From Aculops lycopersici (taxonomy: Eukaryota; Arthropoda; Arachnida; Trombidiformes; Eriophyidae): a stretch of 64,000 nucleotides of DNA. The position numbers and the translations under genes are program-made. Below the pieces are notes generated by a model. The model was not told the DNA's origin. It saw nothing but the letters and a program-made list of their open reading frames with translations, and ran no database searches. Every line of letters begins with the position of its first letter. Within the stretch, counting starts at the first letter, position 1. The stretch is taken from contig WNKI01000002.1 in NCBI GenBank assembly GCA_015350385.1, forward strand, positions 208,622-272,621. Direction: 5' to 3'. Of this stretch, positions 24,059-36,700 are shown in pieces.

Positions 24059-27000
24059 ATTCCAACCAAACGCGACTAGTGAGGAGCAGGAGGCACGCAA
24101 GCCAACAGCAGCAACAACAGCCATCAACTATAAAGAGGCACAACAATAACAACAATTATATCAATAGTAATAGTAATAATAATAATAATAATCCAACTCA
24201 AAATGGTTTGTCGCAAGCAAGTCAGTCAACGACGTCGACGCGGCGGCCGGTGATACACGCAATGCTCAAGGGTCAAGTGGCTTTGCCCTGTGAGTTGCAA
24301 ACTCCAGAAGGTGACGACGCAGTTCAACTCGTACTCTGGTACAAGGACAACTCAATGGTTCCAATTTACAGGTGAGTTCACAATTTGATTGTTGTGCATG
24401 GCGTAGCATTGTATTGCTTGGCACAGATATTACGGCTCATTCAATGTTGAGCACTCATTTGAAGAAAGAGACATAGAAATTTTAAATATAATACAAGGCT
24501 TGATGTTAAAGAGCTAACCATCTCTCGTCTCTATCTCGCACCCTCTCCAACTCGTCACCTCCACTGAATGACGACTAAATGATGCAATGGCACACTTACC
24601 TAATGCAAACTGCACGCGACATTAGCCTCGACGCGCGCGCCTCATTAATCCTCGAGGCGCGACACAAACCGGGCGCCTGGCTTGAGGGCCGCTCCAAGTT
24701 GCGCATAGTTCCGCAAGGTAAAGGTTCATCTGTGTTATTGTTACAGCAGCAGCCGCAGCCGCAGCAACAACAACAACAGCAACGCAATAGGCGTCAAATT
24801 GGAGGCGAGGATACTATCAATTATTACTACAACGACGACGACATGTTACATAATTATGGCAACAACAGTGAGCAGCAGCCAAGTGGGGGCAGGAATGGCG
24901 AAAGCAATAATTTCTCAGATGATCTCAGGTGGTCGCAGCAAAATCGAGCAACGGCAGCGCCGCCAGCAGTAGCAGATAAGACCACTACCACCACATTCAC
25001 CACTCACAATACTGGCAGTCACTTTTCCAGCTGGCACCGGCACCGGAGGCGGCGCTCGCGTCGAAATAATCAATTGAAACACGAGAGTGCCTTTGACCCC
25101 AGGCAAGCGCTCGTTGCTCAACTCTACGTTGACTCCCTATCAAGTGAAGATAATGGACTTTATCGGTGTCGCGTCGACTTCCGACGAGCGAGATCCAGGT
25201 TCCAGGAGATGGAGTTGAGGATAGTAGGTGAGTAGTAGAGTTGATGACTAGTTTTAATAAAGGGTAAAAATTGTATCTCATATTCCAGGCAACCTCATAA
25301 CTCGATTAATTAACCCACATCTCCTACATTCCCATGCAATCGGCGAATTGTACCAAAAATATCATTAACAAAACTCTAGTTCCCGCCGACAAGCCCACAA
25401 TTCGTGATCTGACCGCAAACACTGCCTCACGACATCAACAGTCACTGTCCGCCAACCACGCCCACCTGCACCTGATCGGTCGACATGACGAAGGCTCGCG
25501 AGTGGTACTAGAGTGCGAGACTCAAGGGGGCTGGCCCGAGCCACAGTTGAGCTGGTGGCGCGACGGCCGCCTGGTCGATGACTCGTACGAGATCCTCGAG
25601 TTAACTGGCGGCGCTGGTAGTGGCGGTAGCGGCGTCGACGGGCCCGACGACCACCTTGCGTCCGACGGAAGTGGCCGGCGCGTGATTGAGCGGCGCGCAG
25701 GTGCACCCGACGTCCAGCTCGGCGACTCGCTGGAAGAGTTCAGAGCCAGAGCGAGGCTAGTCGGTGGCGCTGTCAGAGGTAGAAGCGAAGATGATGACCC
25801 GAATTTGCATCTAGCACTGGAAGCTGACGCTGCAAGCGACGAGGATGGAACGGCAAGCTCACCTGGCACTTCCGGTTTCGACGACACGGATCATCAGCTT
25901 ACGTCGCGGCTAGCCACTGGTGGCGAGCATCTCGCTGCGCCGCACCAAAGCGACAATGCGATGGGAGCTACGACAACGCCAGTTCCAATCGGGCAAAACA
26001 GATTGATCAAAAACAGACTCGAGTTGCCCAGCTTGAGCCGCGCGGATCTGTTAGCTAATTACTCGTGTTTGGCTTGGAACAGTCGACTTGGCGAACCGCC
26101 GAGCAGTTACGTGATGATTGATATGAATCGTAAGTATCTCAAGTCTAGTCTAGACTAGTCTAAATCAGGTAACAACAACCCGATGTTCTTCTACCCTCGT
26201 CCCTTACTTCCTTCTTTCGACGAGTTCTTGTATGTAAAAAGTGGGGACAACAACCAGCAGAAACAGCGTAACATAGTGAGGCCACCTGTTTTGCTTGAGA
26301 GAGCTTGCGATGGAAAGAGTGTTCGCGGGTTTGGATCCTGGCGAGGAACACGAGCGGCAAATTAGTTTCATGTTTTTCCTCCATCTCGCTACCACTGTTC
26401 CAACACCAGGTTCGGTTAAGATTTCTCCCCCTCTCTCCACCTGATTTACCTGAGCTTCCAGCGGAGAGTTTGCTTGGATCCGACAAGCTAGTCAGCCTCT
26501 TGGCCAACCAGCCGACTGGTTAGCTGGAGCCCATCAATCAATATCTCGTTTCCTGCAGGCAAGCGAAACAAGTGGTCTACGCAGAAGAGGCTGCAGCGGC
26601 CGCCGCCGTCGCAGCAGTGGCGTTAAAATGAGAGCACGCAACTCTCGCCTACTTGGCTCATTTTGCTCGAGTGAGCGCAGAAAATTTACGGCCCAAGTGG
26701 CAAACGTATTGATTGATATGAGGAGTAGTGCCGTTGCCATTCCGCTGGCCTGCGGGCTAAGTTGGCCTAGCGCGAAGCGAAGTGTTTTATGGACCAAATC
26801 AGGTGAAGCATTGGAGTTTTGTGTTGGAGAGAAGAGGAGAGAAATCTAGAGGAATCAGCATTGAATCGGTCGGCCGCTCTAGTTGTGTGTTTGTGTGTTT
26901 GCCCCAATAAAACGCTCGCTAGTTGTTTCGCGGCGCGCTTCAATGTTAATTGACCAGATTGTTGCGTAACAGAATCGAGTTTAATGGCCATTGGCCACCG

Positions 27001-30000
27001 AACTGAATGGCCGCACACGACGAAGGCCACGGCGACGATTTCTGTCCGATCAATTGCAGGTTTTGGTTGTAAAAATTAATCCCCAAATTTGAGGGATCGG
27101 AGCGGCGAAAAGTAAAACTTGACTCACTTTTTGGCCGGCAGCTCGATGATTTTCTCCAGTTGCAAGCCAAATTTTGCTTTGGTTCAGCTGCAGTGGTAAA
27201 TGAAAGAGCAGTCGCAACGACAGCTCCACTAACGACAGCAGCGAAACAAATCGATTCGGTTGGCCTCTCTGCGGCCAAAACTAAACATCTTGCTTAAGCC
27301 ACAGAATGGACGGAAAGCCTGGAAGTTTACAACCGAATATTTGTAGCACAGCACAACGCACGAGAGAAATGCGAGAGATCTGCCCCCGAAACTCGAGCAA
27401 CCGGAAGAGAGCCAATGAACTCTCGCGCAGCTTGAGGTCAATTTCATTGCCTTTCAATGGCCACGTCACGAGAGGAATTCGGTGTCGTCGTTGCGCTCGT
27501 AGAGTTGGTGTTCGTGTTTGAGCTAATTGCTTTATTGTCGCCCGTTGTCCAGAGTGAGAGACAAAATTCATTGACGTTAGCTAATCGACGTTACAGCCAA
27601 CAAAACATAAACTTCTGGCTCTGGTTTCATGTAACTTTCTTTATTCAGATAACCTACCAACAAATAGCAGCCTGACCAGCTGAATGGACAAACAAATGGA
27701 CGATACAAAACTTTAGTGTCCCTCGATAGAGTTTCGCTGTGGAGGGCGATTCAGCTGACTGAAATTCGGCTGACCCAAAGTTGGAAACGAACGAGAGTTT
27801 TATTGTTTCTAGGTGGAAGTTCGGAGCAAGTGCGCCTTTTTTCTCCACTGACCCTACACTCGAAGCGAAAACCTCGAAGAAGTTGCCATAAATCACGAGG
27901 CCAATCAATCCATTTACGCGTATGATGGTGTGAAATCTCATCGGTTTTGGTGGCGGAAATCGGAAGTTCGGCTTGAAGTGAAATTGAGCCGCCAGCGCCG
28001 GTGCCTTCGTTACGGTGACGCAATAAACTTTACGAGTCAACTTTTTCTTCTCTGAACTGAACGCTTCATGCGTCATTAGTAACCAATTGTTTGGATTTCT
28101 AGGAATCTGTTCAACTTTTTGCAACTAATACTGCTCCTACTACTGCTACTTCACCGATCTCGTCCCTGGAAGGCTCAATTTTTGCATCCCTTTTATCTAT
28201 TCTGTTATTGTGAGATAAGAGACTAACACTAACCATCTAATTTATTTGATCCATTTACAACAACAGTTCGTCCAATCAAAATCCAGATCGAGAACGAGCG
28301 ACTTCCGGTTCAGGCAGACAAACCGCTGGAGATCACGTGTCGTGCATTCGGCTCGCGGCCCGCCGCTCTGATAAGCTGGTATCGCGGCGCCACAAAACTT
28401 ACGCCCTCTTCGGGCAACAAGCAAACATTGAGCCGAGTCGGTCACTTATCAAGGCCAATCGACGGCGATTCGAGCGGCAACATTAGTGAGAGTCGAGTGG
28501 TGCAAATACAGGAAATTATAAGCTCCGATTCAAATGTCACAAGCTCAACGTTAACCATTGTTCCTCAATTAGAGGACGGCGGCCAAATAATTACTTGCAA
28601 AGCGGAGAATCCATTCATGTCGTCCAGAGGCGACGCTGGCAATGGAGGAAAATTGAGTCCTTCAAGTTTGGATGAATTGATGGGCCAAACGGATTCAGCT
28701 AACCAAGAGCAGCATAGTGGGGCGCACATAGAGGATTTCTGGAAACTGGATGTACATTATTTGCCGCGAGTTAAATTGGCTTTGGGCGACAAATTAAATG
28801 GCAACATTCGGGAGGGACACGATGTCTACTTTGAATGCTCAGTTAACGCGCACCCAGTTGCCCACGAAATCAGGTGGTGGTTCGAGGGTCGCGAATTGGA
28901 GGCTAACGTCACCTCGGGCATTATAATAAGCAACCAATCGTTGGTGTTGCAGCGAGTGAATCGAAATCAACGCGGCAGGTACACTTGTTCCGCCTTGAAT
29001 TCAATCGGCGAGTCCCAATCGAATAGCGTCCATTTGCGGGTTCAGTATGCGCCCTTTTGTCGGGACCCCTCCTCGCAGCAGTCAAATGCAGATGGCCAAT
29101 CCTCGAATGGCAACGGCAACAGCATCAACCGAGTGGCTCCACCTGCCGACGATGTGACTTTGCCCGCAGTTAGCCAGTTGCGCCACAAGACTCACTACGG
29201 AGCCGCACGCTTGGAACCGGTCAAAGTCTACTGCCACGTGGACGCCGACCCGAGCGATTCGCTCACCTACAGGTGGGCCTTTTTAGCCGGAAGCCAGAAG
29301 TCATCGGCGAGTGAAGGCAACAAGATTGATACCGACTCTCAGGTGAGCCCCATAGAGAGCAGCAAGCAGCAGCAGCAACTGGTTTATTTGGACCCGAGTG
29401 TCGTGGAGCAACCGGATCCGATGAAGAATCAGCTAGTTAGTGTGGCAACCTACACGCCGAGATCAGAGCTCGACTATGGAACTCTCTTGTGTTGGGCACA
29501 GAACTCTCTGGGCCAACAGGCGGAACCCTGCACCTATCAGGTGGTTCCAGCCGAGCGGCCGGATCCTGTGAGGAATTGCAGGTTACTAAATGCGAGCGAC
29601 ATTCAGCTCACGGTTGCCTGTGAGCCTGGCTACGATGGCGGCATAGATCAGAGTTTTTACATGGAAGTCTACGATAGTCGGCGGCACGAACTTGTGGCCA
29701 ACGTGTCAAATGCTCCAATATCGCTAATGGCTAACAAACCACTGGGAAACTCCGTAGATCTTAGCGGCGGCAGCTGGTTAGAGCACAAAAACTCAACAGG
29801 AAACTTGAATGTACACTCACATGACGATCACGAGGACCAACCACAAACCGGAGGTCAGTCAGCAAGTTTGGTGAGTGAGCTTCAACAAGGTAACAAGGAG
29901 TCGAGGCAACATAGACAATGGAACTCAATGCAGCCGCAAAGCGACGCTAGTTCAGTGGCGTCAATCGACTCGTCGCAGGATGCAATCTTTGTAACGGAGA

Positions 30001-33000
30001 GAAACCTCAGGCCAGCAACCGATTATTTTCTATCAATCTACTCGGCCAACTCGAGGGGTCCCTCGAAACCTGTGGCATTCACTGCGACCACAGCAAGCCA
30101 CCTTGCATCCTCCTCCTCGTCGAGCTCATCGCAACAGCCATTTGATGCGGCAACCACGAGCTCGCAGCGAGGAGGCCGACGAGCGGACTCGTCGCATTTG
30201 ATCAGCGATGTCCTTGGCCTAAGTTGGAATCCATTTTTGATTGTTTGCGCCATAACAATTGGCCTATTCGTCTTGTTTGCAACAGTGACATTTGCGCTCA
30301 TGAAGTATATTGACTTTTCTGCGGCTAACTTCAGCAGCAATGGCAATGGTAACGGCGGTTGCGGTGGCGGTGGCAATTGCTCCAAGAGAACGGAGCACAG
30401 AATTGCATCATCGCTGGCCGCAACAAACGCAACCACAGCCACCTATGCCCCATGTTTGTCAAGCGCCGGAAGCTCGAGTTCAGGTTGCGGCGGCGCCAGT
30501 GGTAGTGGCAGTCACACAACCAATAGATCAATGGTTGGCGGTTGTAGTGTCAAGGAGCGAGTCCAAGAGAGTGAGTACAACATTGAGCTAGAGGACATGT
30601 CCGAGGTTTTTGCCCAACAACAACACGGCGAAGCGGACTACGAGGGCGACGAGGAGGAAATCACCGATGCGGTTACACTAAGCAAGCAGGCTACTACTGA
30701 TAACAATAGGCGCTCAAAGTTGGGAAGTAAAGTTGGTGGGCACATTGTGCAAACAGGAAGTGGTGCTCCAAAGACACTTGCAGTGGCCGCAACCACCGGC
30801 GCAACGACAAGCACTGGAGGCGAGATGCCTCTAAATGGAATACCAGCTAGTGGAGGCCAAAAGTTGCCCTCCATTTTGAATGGTTCATATTTGCGTACGA
30901 AAATCCAACAGCTAGCTAGTGGACTGTCGCCCCAGCACCAACAAAACCAATCTCGTATCACGCAAGCAGGTAAGGTGCCGGTGGGTGGCAATCACTATCA
31001 GATGAACCAAACTTCCGGCGCTTCGGGGATGAGACAGAGTAACAGTGATAATTATTTGAATAATTTAGACTCCAATTGGCAGCAAGCTGGTCAATCAAGT
31101 AACGAAATGTCATTTTTGAATCAGCAACACGAAATGCTTGCCTACCACCAACAGGCAACCGCTTACTGCGCAGGCACTTTGCCGAGAAATTTACCTTCAC
31201 AACAAATGAACCACACCACCCACCAGATGTCTCATTTCCAACAAAATGGTCAGCCACTTGCGTTGCAAACTTTCGACCCATCAAATCCCTACTCAACAAG
31301 ACAATCGGATTTATTGGCAAACTATGGTTTGGATTCATCTCTGATGCTAGCACCGGCTGCTAGTAGACCAAACGAGAACAACATCTACTCAAGACAACCG
31401 AGCGGTCAGCAGCCAGTGGAACATCTAGTCATTAGCGGGAAGCAGTATATCCACCAGACTAGCGCTAGTAACCACCTGCACCGGAACTCGGCCCATCGTA
31501 GCTCGTACGCGGGAATGCCGAGCAGCGGTGCTAGATTTGGCGGCAACCAAGCGGTAAAACATCAGCTGCAAGTGACAAGCGTTGCCACGCCACTTCCGCC
31601 TCCAACTGGACTGCTGGCCGGAAGTGACATCGTTGGCTATATGCATCAGCAGCAGCAGCTTGTATCGAATAGCTACCAAATTGAGGGAGGCAACCCATTA
31701 GGTGAGTTTCAGTTTTTTTTCGTAGATGCTATGTGAAAGGGAAAAAAGAAATTCCTTCCTTGAGTCCCAATGGGCGAAACTAACTAACACGCCCACGATT
31801 CATACCGACCACGCCCCCAAACAACCCGACTATCATCTCACGCTCGATAGGCTGCTACTCTGTGACTTTGAACGCGAATGTGGCAAGCCAATATGATGGT
31901 AGTGCTGATATCAACAACCAGCTGACAAGTGAAAATTATTACCTCCACCACCACAACCAGAGCGGAAATAATAATAATACTAATAGTAATAATGATAACG
32001 TCGACGAGCAAGTGGTGGCGGCCATAAGTAATAAGGGCAACAATGGAACAACGAGCCACCAGGCGACCAAGACGAGCGATTTGGGCGATGACTACGAGGA
32101 TGAGGACGACATCGACTTGGTGGCTTGCCAACCGCTGCAACATCAAAACCTTTTGCCGGGCCATCATCACCAAATGACTGCTCACCTAAGCAATGGAATT
32201 CCGCCCACAAGCACCAATGGGAACAACAACAACCATTCAACTCGACTAACGCTAATAGGAAACGAATGCAGCGACAACTTTCAAGCAAACGCCTCACCAT
32301 CTAGCAGTGGCATTGCCGAGCTCGAGTTACATCAAACTTTGAGTCACAGTGGAAGTAGCGCGGCTAGTGGCCATAGCAACTTTATGGTCGCAACGGCAGC
32401 AATGGCAGCAACCAATCAGCAATTGGCGCATTACTTTCCCATCTCGTCGACCACAACAACAACAAATACAGCAACCGGAAGTGCAACTCAATCCGCCGTC
32501 GACTCGCCGGCAAGCTCAGCAGCGACAGTCAACGAGATGCTATTGCAACATCAAAACAATGGTCCACCACAGACTAATGGTGAGGTTTTATATGCTACTA
32601 GCCAGAAGAGTGTAAATTCAATAGCTTCCAGAATCAACAACCTGAGAGCCTCGGCTGCAAAACAGGCCAACAAAAAGAGTGTAAGTTTTGATTTTCACCA
32701 TTGACCTCCCATTGTGTTAGTGCTTTTCCCAGCTTGCCTTTGCTATATTTACCTGACATCCTCCACCGTTTTGATAACCTAAACAGCTTGCTTAACACCG
32801 ACCAAACGTCTAATCAATGTCGCTTGTTTGCCTCCCTAACCACAAACCATATTAACATTTTTGCGCCACAATAATGATCAGTTAAAAGAAACCAGACCAA
32901 TCATTTCGCAGCCAGAAAACTTCCAGCATAACCCGCGAACCCAAAACTCGGCGTCGAGTTTCATCTCGACCACTTGAAACCAAATTTTAGAATTAACACA

Positions 33001-33362
33001 CACACTTATCACATCATAAAATACACAACTTAAAAAACCACTGATAATCGCAGCAGGTAAACTCGCAGCAACAGACATTTGAAACTGCCACAAACTGCCA
33101 AACATTAAAGGATCAGCAATACACCATGTCGGTCGATGGCGACAACAACAATCTGCCCGAATTCTATGTGGTCGAAGCGGATCAATCCAATCAAACAAAC
33201 CACCCCTCTGCTTACCCGAACAAGACACGCGTTAGATTGATTGGCACCACCGATTCGGCGACTGGATCTACAGGTAATCAGCCAGTAATAGGACCAGCAA
33301 CAACCACCTATACAGTCCAAAGCGACGAGCACGGATTCACGAATCTCCACACGGATGTGTGA
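24059..33362 (+). CDS. side: Sidestep-family transmembrane Ig/FN3 protein (5' exon missing)
   Basis: Probable cell-surface axon-guidance protein of the sidestep family, whose fly members pair with beaten-path Ig proteins. Six exons join in consistent phase: 24059-24371, 24626-25227, 25380-26129, 28267-31701, 31851-32680 and 33057-33362 (or from 33054), encoding about 2078 residues plus an unseen signal-peptide exon (the first resolved exon begins in phase 1). The Ig1 join gives VLWYKDNSMVPIYSLDAR, the typical sidestep strand; Ig1 ends GLYRCRVDFR, Ig2 holds WPEPQLSWWRDG, and DMNLRPIKIQIE leads Ig3. Ig4 (about 28765-29046) and a divergent Ig5 follow, then an FN3 domain (about 29560-30090) and one membrane segment (about 30234-30310). 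The intracellular tail is very long, Gln/Asn/Ser/Gly-rich and ends HTDV, a class I PDZ-ligand pattern. Ig1 and Ig2 carry long low-complexity insertions. Orthology to side itself versus one of its paralogues is not resolved. Confidence 0.88.
24372..24625 (+). other. Intron in Ig1 of sidestep-like gene
   Basis: Donor ACAG|GTGAGT and acceptor CATTAG, phase 2. Joining restores the family strand IYSLDAR across the split Ser codon. The polypyrimidine tract is weak, so the support is mainly from phase and homology. Confidence 0.75.
25228..25379 (+). other. Intron between Ig1 and Ig2 exons
   Basis: Donor GTAG|GTGAGT, acceptor AACTCTAG, phase 1. The join reads RIVVPADKPTIRD, matching the usual Ig1-Ig2 linker of the sidestep family. 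Confidence 0.85.
26130..28266 (+). other. 2.1-kb intron between Ig2 and Ig3 exons
   Basis: Donor AATC|GTAAGT, acceptor TTTACAACAACAG, phase 1; the join gives DMNLRPIKIQ. I see no nested gene. A 156-codon open frame on the minus strand (27654-28124) has no recognisable similarity. Near the donor is a 14-bp palindrome, CTAGTCTAGACTAG. Confidence 0.8.
31702..31850 (+). other. Intron in cytoplasmic-tail region of sidestep-like gene
   Basis: Donor TTAG|GTGAGT, acceptor CTCGATAG, phase 1; the next exon continues GCYSVTLNANV in an open frame of about 280 codons. Confidence 0.75.
32681..33056 (+). other. Last intron of sidestep-like gene, with tandem acceptor
   Basis: Donor AGT|GTAAGT, phase 0. The acceptor is CAGCAG (33051-33056), a NAGNAG pair that would add or drop one Gln before VNSQQQTFE. 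The next exon has an open frame only from 33048, so an acceptor is needed here. Confidence 0.7.
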
Positions 33363-33750
33363 TTATATTGAAACAATAGTTTATAGTGACCAATTATAAA
33401 AGAGTCACTAGCGAGAAAACATAGCCATTCTTAAAAGCGATTGATGCTCCCTGTTAGTTTTTTCTTTCAGCGAGTGGCAAACATGAAAACAATTGTGATA
33501 TTCTATTGGAAATAAATAAAAAGTTTTCATTATTTCAAACGTCACAGCGTCAGTCTGCTATTTCATTATATTATATATACTCTAATTTGATACTTTCGTG
33601 CTGCTGTTTTGTTTCATCCCAAACTCTCGTGGTTTTGAGTTACCCGAGATGTAAATTTTTTGCCACTTTACTTGTAGCTCTTGTTGCATTCACGTCAACT
33701 TTCACCCATGAGAAAAATCTCATGCAATTTCAAATAAAAGCAACACTACA
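33363..33750. other. 388-base gap between sidestep-like gene and cubilin
   Basis: Holds the 3' UTR of the upstream gene and must also hold the promoter and 5' UTR of cubilin if cubilin is transcribed alone. It is AT-richer than the flanking exons. A 120-codon open frame (33506-33868) overlaps the cubilin start in another frame and is judged spurious. Confidence 0.6.
33511..33520 (+). terminator. Poly(A) signal of sidestep-like gene
   Basis: Overlapping AATAAATAAA, about 150 bases past the TGA at 33360-33362 and 230 bases before the cubilin ATG. Confidence 0.7.
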
Positions 33751-36700
33751 ATGCCGCAAGCTGTCAACTTTCTTCAAGGTGCTCGGCGCTTATTCTATTC
33801 AACCATCTCACCTCGCCGAGTTGGAGCGACAAGATTCAAGCCACTCGCTTATCTGGCGGCAGTTGTGATTGTTGCATTACTCGCAAGTTTACTCCTAGGC
33901 CACAGCTACGAACCCAAGACTCAGAAGCTCAAGGGCGAGGCACGAAGACTTCAAAAGCGACAGGTGCCCCAGCAGCAACAGCACCAAGCGCAGTTATCAA
34001 CATCAGCAACAGCGGATAAAGATAACTTCAAAGATCCCTTTGCAAATCGGCCGAGAATCAGAACTCGCAATGGACATTTGGTTATCGAGGCCAGTCAGGA
34101 CAAGAACATTGACTTCAAAACAAGCGGCTCACGAGGTTCAATCACTGTCAACGGCTTTAAGTTGGACCAGCTGGTGGGCGTGGCGCGGGCTCTTGAGAAA
34201 ACTGTCCAGTCGGGCGGCGGATCCAACGACCAGCTAACAGGTGTCGTTGCAGGTGTTGGTGTCCGTGGTGCCGCTAGGGGTCAGCCAAACTATGAGCAAA
34301 TTATCACGACTCTCTATGGAACGAGCCAGAGATTTGCAGCCATCGAAAAGTCGTTGGCTGATCTGTCGAGCTCCTTGAACTCAGTCAACAAGACCATGGC
34401 AAAATTAAGCAAGCGCACATTTAGAAGATTGCAACAAGTGTCCCAACTGGCCAAGAATCAAGATTCAATGTTGGCTAGTTTAAAGAGAAACGATTGCTTC
34501 AATAAGGACACCGGGCAGCCAGTATGTCGAAATGGAGCCACTTGCGTAGATGGCTACGAATCGTTTAGGTGCATTTGTCCCTCCAACTTTGAGGGCGCCA
34601 CTTGCGAGCAGGACGTCGATGAGTGTCTCAAATTTAAGGGCACCGATTTGGGATGTCAAAATGGAGCCAAGTGCACTAATACCATGGGCGGCTACCAATG
34701 CGAATGTCCGCCTCAATACCACGGAGTCCACTGCACGGAACAACACGACGATTGTTCCATGAGCTCGTCGAGATCCCTATGCGCCAATGGCAAGTGCATC
34801 AACTTGGCGAGAACTCAGGCCAACCAGCCGAGATACGAGTGCGTCTGTGATCAGGGATGGACAAGCGATGGGACAAATCCCGCTTGTACTCTGGACATAA
34901 ACGAGTGTTTGGCTGGCCAATTTTTAACAAATGGCCTCAATTCATCTTTATCATCATCATCATCAAATATTGACTCTATTGCCACCGGCAAGTCGGTGGC
35001 TTGGGCAAGCTCGCTTGCTGCCTACCCATGCTCGCAGAATCCCTTTGTTGAGTGCATCAATTTACCCGGCACCTTTCAGTGTGGCCCATGTCCGCCGGGT
35101 TACACGGGAAACGGGCGAGTTTGTCGCGATACCGACGAGTGCCTCACAAACAACGGTGGCTGTTCCATGAATCCATTTGTCGAGTGCGTAAACTTACCTG
35201 GCTCAAAGAGATGCGGTTCCTGTCCGCCTGGTTACACAGGTGATGGGGTAATCTGCTCGCGGAGCTCAACTTGCATTGCAACGCCAAACGGAGGCTGCCA
35301 CCCTATGGCTAAATGCATCGATTTGCCCAACTTGTCGGCCTCGTCGCGACTCTGCATTTGCGACTATCCCTACGTTGGCCAGGGAGTTGGAGATCAGGGT
35401 TGCAAGTTGGCTTCTTCAATCAGCATGGGACCCTCAGCTAGTGGCAATGATGGCGGCGGCGGCGGCGGAAATGGAACTCAACAGGTTAATGAGAGCATCG
35501 AGTTGCAAAAGCAGGATGACTGCTCACCGAGTCCTTGTTTAAACGGAGCCACCTGTCAGCTAACGACCAATTCCTTCGAGTGCATTTGTCCCTTGGGCTG
35601 GACAGGTCGATGGTGCGAGCAAAAGAGACAGGCCGAGTCTGCTTGCGGCAAAGTCCAGTTGGCCTCATCTGGCTCGTTAGGCTTCCCCTTCTTCAGTACC
35701 TATGAAGAATTCCTCAAGTTCAACACTAGTCTAGCCTCAACGACACCCAAGGATAGGAAGTTTAGCTGCCGAGTTTTGATTTCAGTTTGGAGCAACCAAT
35801 CTATTCGTTTGTTGCTGAGCAACATTATCAACAAGTTGGAACCAAATAGGAAGATTCAAATGTTTTTGGCCAACAATGGAACGAGCGGCGCCTCAGCAGC
35901 AGCCGGCAGTCCAAATCAAACGGCAAACACTCAACCTGGAACTACAGGCGCCGCCCCGGTAACAGGTGGCGGTCGCCCGTCGCCGGCCATCGCAGTCAGC
36001 AACAAGATTAATCGGCACCAAACTCCACCGCCAAGCTGCAATGAGTACGTGGACATTATTGAGCGCCAGGTGGATATAATGCAAGTTGCCGATCAAGGTT
36101 CATCAAGTGCCGGCATTGAACCCGACAGGTTACTGGCAAGACTTTGCGCCACAACTCCGCGTGGTTCCTCATCTGCTTCACTGGTTGAGCTTGATAAAAA
36201 TAAGGAGCTCATTTTGGTATCGGAGACAAACACTGTTTTGCTCGACTACAACTTTGCCGCTTCGGCGAGCATCGCGGATCCAGTGATGAATTTCTCGCTT
36301 TCGTGGAACAAATGGGAACCGCCGTGTGGCGGCGAGCTTCCGGTTGCCGACTCGGGTTCAATTAGTTCGCCGAGATTTCCCGAATTCTACGAGCCGGGCA
36401 TTGAGTGCCGTTATGTTATTCGAGTTCCGCCACGCAAACGAATCCGAATGCAATTTGGCGAACTGAATCTCCTCTCAATCAGTCCAAGTGGCCACTCAAC
36501 TTCCGGATCCTCGGGTGGCAATGGCAACAATGACTTGTGCGCCGACTCGCTTCTTATTATTGACGGCGCTATCGGGTTTCATAGGCCAGTGCTCTTCAAG
36601 CATTGCGCTAATAACTCCACTATTATGGGTAGAGCTCAGAGTCCGGCGCCAATAGTGAGCTCGAGCTCAACTGTTGAGGTGATTCTAACATCCAGGTTAG

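Noticed and set aside
24717..24745. Possible 29-base intron GTAAAG...TTACAG in the Ig1 exon
   Set aside because: Too short for spliceosomal splicing, and removal would shift the frame away from the conserved Ig1 end.
27654..28124. 156-codon minus-strand open frame in an intron of the sidestep-like gene
   Set aside because: No similarity seen, no splice or poly(A) signals that fit, and a mixed composition without domain features.
33506..33868. 120-codon frame overlapping the start of cubilin
   Set aside because: Out of frame with cubilin, no similarity, and it covers the poly(A) site of the upstream gene.
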